A stretch of DNA of 33,689 nucleotides, from the NCBI GenBank assembly GCA_913020155.1, contig CAJWBA010000022.1:1-33689 (forward strand). The letters run 5' to 3'. The translations under genes were made by a program, and so were the position numbers. Origin of the DNA: an uncultured Flavobacteriales bacterium (GTDB taxonomy: Bacteria > Bacteroidota > Bacteroidia > Flavobacteriales > Flavobacteriaceae). Below the pieces are notes generated by a model. That model was given only the letters and a program-made list of their open reading frames with translations. It ran no database searches and was not told where the DNA came from. This document shows, piece after piece, positions 32,325 through 33,689 of this stretch. The stretch's first letter is position 1. Every line of letters begins with the position of its first letter.

Positions 32325-33560
32325 TTAAAATACCTCATAAACTGAATTTAATAGATCCTTAACTGGAATCCCACTCGACATTGATCTAGACATAAAAATT
32401 CCAAATAAAGAACTTTTTGGATCTATCCAAAAAAAAGTATTTTGTAATCCGGACCAGCCATATATGTTTTTGGGCGCCTTTAATTTCATTTTTTCCGGAT
32501 CCTCTAGAATAAAAACAGATAGTCCTTTATAAAAACCCAATAACCATTGCTCTCCCCAATATTCCTTTGGGTAACTTTCAGAATATTTTTGAGTCATCAA
32601 ACCAATACTTTTAGAACTTATAATTTTTTTATCCTTAAACTTCCCTCCCTGAAGTAACATTTTACAAAAATTTGCAAAATCTCCAGAGGTAGTCAGAATT
32701 CCCTCAGCTCCTAGAGGAGTTTGACTATCTATATGATAAGTCATCATGTTTCCTAATCCTGTTATTCCGTCTTGGTTGAACCCTTCGAGATTACCTCCAT
32801 TCACATAAAGAGGCTGCAATAGTTTTTTTGTTTCACTATTTAAATAAAAGTCTGTATTGTGCATTTCAAGTGGAATGAATAAAGATTCTTTTAGGAAGGC
32901 GTCAAATGATTTGCCAGAAACAACTTCTGCCACTCTTCCAAGAATGGACTGGTTAATTCCATAGAGATATTTAGTGCCTGGTTCATAATGTAAAGGTTCT
33001 TTTGAAATTATATTCATTAATTCTTTAAGGTTTTTAGACCGAATAGCATCAACGTAGAAGTATTCAGGGGTAGCAAAACCTGACCTGTGAGAGAGCAAAT
33101 GAATAATTTTCATTTGATTTTTACACTTATAAATTCGATCATCTTTTCTGCCGTAACCATTAATTTTTGGGTCATTTGGATCTAAAAACATACAATTTAA
33201 ACTTGAGAAAGAAGGGATATATTTGGAAACAGGATCATTTATTTCAATTAAACCTTTTTCAATTAATTGGAGAATTCCAATAGTGGTTATAACCTTAGAC
33301 ATTGACCAAATGGGAAATAAAGTCTCATTTGTTATTTTTTTATCACCATCCTTAAATGAATTTTGAATATTATTATAAACGATGTTACCCTCCTTAAAAA
33401 TTATAATTTCGTTACTTCCAGAAATTTTTTTATCAATTAAACTTTTTTGAAAATCAAATAAACTTTTTGAGCTATTACTTTTCTTGTCTTGACAAAATAA
33501 AATAGATACAGATAGTAAATAAAGACACCAGAAATATGATCTAACCATAATAAATTTCAT
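32325..33560 (-). CDS. serine hydrolase, beta-lactamase class C/esterase type
   Basis: The 411-residue product has an N-terminal export signal ending near LSVSILFCQ and one beta-lactamase-fold hydrolase domain. The nucleophile motif SxxK is SMSK (S86, K89) in LFPIWSMSKVITTIG. The second motif is Y200 in YLYGINQSILGRVAEV, the YGxSxxxLGR style of the esterase-like subgroup rather than classic YxN. The third is GWSG (368-371) in YGWSGLQNTFFWIDP. Such enzymes are usually esterases or D-aminopeptidase relatives; antibiotic hydrolysis should not be assumed. The preceding sigma/HTH gene ends 30 bases upstream of its ATG, so they may be co-transcribed. A second ATG at 33548 would give a slightly shorter signal peptide. 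Confidence 0.9.
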   Translation of the reverse strand: MKFIMVRSYFWCLYLLSVSILFCQDKKSNSSKSLFDFQKSLIDKKISGSNEIIIFKEGNIVYNNIQNSFKDGDKKITNETLFPIWSMSKVITTIGILQLIEKGLIEINDPVSKYIPSFSSLNCMFLDPNDPKINGYGRKDDRIYKCKNQMKIIHLLSHRSGFATPEYFYVDAIRSKNLKELMNIISKEPLHYEPGTKYLYGINQSILGRVAEVVSGKSFDAFLKESLFIPLEMHNTDFYLNSETKKLLQPLYVNGGNLEGFNQDGITGLGNMMTYHIDSQTPLGAEGILTTSGDFANFCKMLLQGGKFKDKKIISSKSIGLMTQKYSESYPKEYWGEQWLLGFYKGLSVFILEDPEKMKLKAPKNIYGWSGLQNTFFWIDPKSSLFGIFMSRSMSSGIPVKDLLNSVYEVF

Positions 33561-33590
33561 GTATTACAATAAAACTGGCAATACCCTCTA

Positions 33591-33689
33591 TTATTGGTTG
33601 ATAGATACGTTTGCCCTTATACTTTTGAAAGCATTAGTGATGTGAGCCTCAACAGTTTTAATAGAAATATCTAAAACCTCTGATATTTC
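33591..33689 (-). CDS. C-terminal end of an ECF sigma factor or LuxR-type regulator (cut by window edge)
   Basis: The last 32 residues of a gene entering from the right edge read EISEVLDISIKTVEAHITNA followed by FKSIRANVSINQ and a TAA at 33591. This is a recognition helix-turn-helix. The text ISxKTVExHIxxAxKxxR is typical of region 4.2 of the Bacteroidota ECF sigma family that normally works with a FecR-type anti-sigma; LuxR-type regulators share a similar TVExH motif and cannot be ruled out. The neighbour 30 bases downstream is the serine hydrolase and not FecR, which is unusual for the ECF-FecR systems. Confidence 0.75.
   Translation of the reverse strand, partial: EISEVLDISIKTVEAHITNAFKSIRANVSINQ

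Noticed and set aside
1-33689. CRISPR arrays, insertion sequences, phage genes, intact rRNA or tRNA genes
   Set aside because: None were seen: no regularly spaced direct repeats, no transposase or integrase frames and no complete cloverleaf.

Overview
The window looks like a chromosomal piece from a low-GC Bacteroidota, most likely a (probably marine) Flavobacteriaceae. The reasons are the AT-rich sequence, the lack of Shine-Dalgarno sequences before genes, several matches to the Bacteroidetes -7 promoter motif TAnnTTTG, TonB-dependent receptors with an N-terminal carboxypeptidase-regulatory-like domain, and typical lineage families (DUF4834, YfhO, TIGR02757, LuxC-like acyl-CoA reductase beside serC/serA). 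The species cannot be fixed from the sequence alone.

Layout. 1-966 (minus): a small His/Cys-rich membrane-anchored protein followed by the start of a TonB-dependent receptor cut by the window edge; this looks like a metal-uptake pair. 1177-3612 (minus): an exported M28 peptidase, a DUF1330 protein and the ATPase YchF. 3749-6517 (plus): a complete TonB-dependent receptor. 6623-10511: a two-cluster ferredoxin (minus) diverging from acyl-CoA reductase, SerC, SerA and a small membrane protein (plus), which includes two steps of serine synthesis. 10508-11640 (minus): msrA-folE with overlapping genes. 11744-15160 (plus): a tightly packed run of a LolD-like ATPase, a TIGR02757 protein, a dihydroorotase homologue lacking its metal ligands, and an esterase. 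15164-16452 (minus): an unknown anchored protein and an MBL-fold hydrolase. 16521-19977: a conserved unknown protein, Bcp peroxidase, a cysteine-free endonuclease III, a short unlisted 48-residue gene and an ECF-type sigma factor with a recognisable promoter. 20197-23301 (plus): a VF530 protein and UvrA, closed by a strong terminator. 23427-27520 (minus): DUF4834, YfhO and a flippase-like protein, a likely envelope-glycan operon. 27638-31379 (plus): an outer-membrane protein with a very basic tail, a GNAT-like protein and MnmE.

Right of mnmE (31380-33689) the character changes. Gene density drops, and there is a lipoprotein with a repeat-type domain, a gene-poor 385-base stretch holding a 16-bp perfect hairpin, a near-consensus promoter and what looks like the first 17 nucleotides of a broken tRNA gene, then a serine hydrolase and the C-terminal end of a sigma/HTH protein. 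Because the 3' end of mnmE is a known integration site in other bacteria, this is the best candidate for an island edge or a scar.

I found no CRISPR array, no intact rRNA or tRNA gene, no transposase or integrase and no obvious new defence system. The most interesting items are the His/Cys protein-receptor pair, the pseudo-dihydroorotase, the Fe-S-less endonuclease III, the small gene behind the sigma factor, the widespread 481-residue unknown protein, and the mnmE-proximal scar region.
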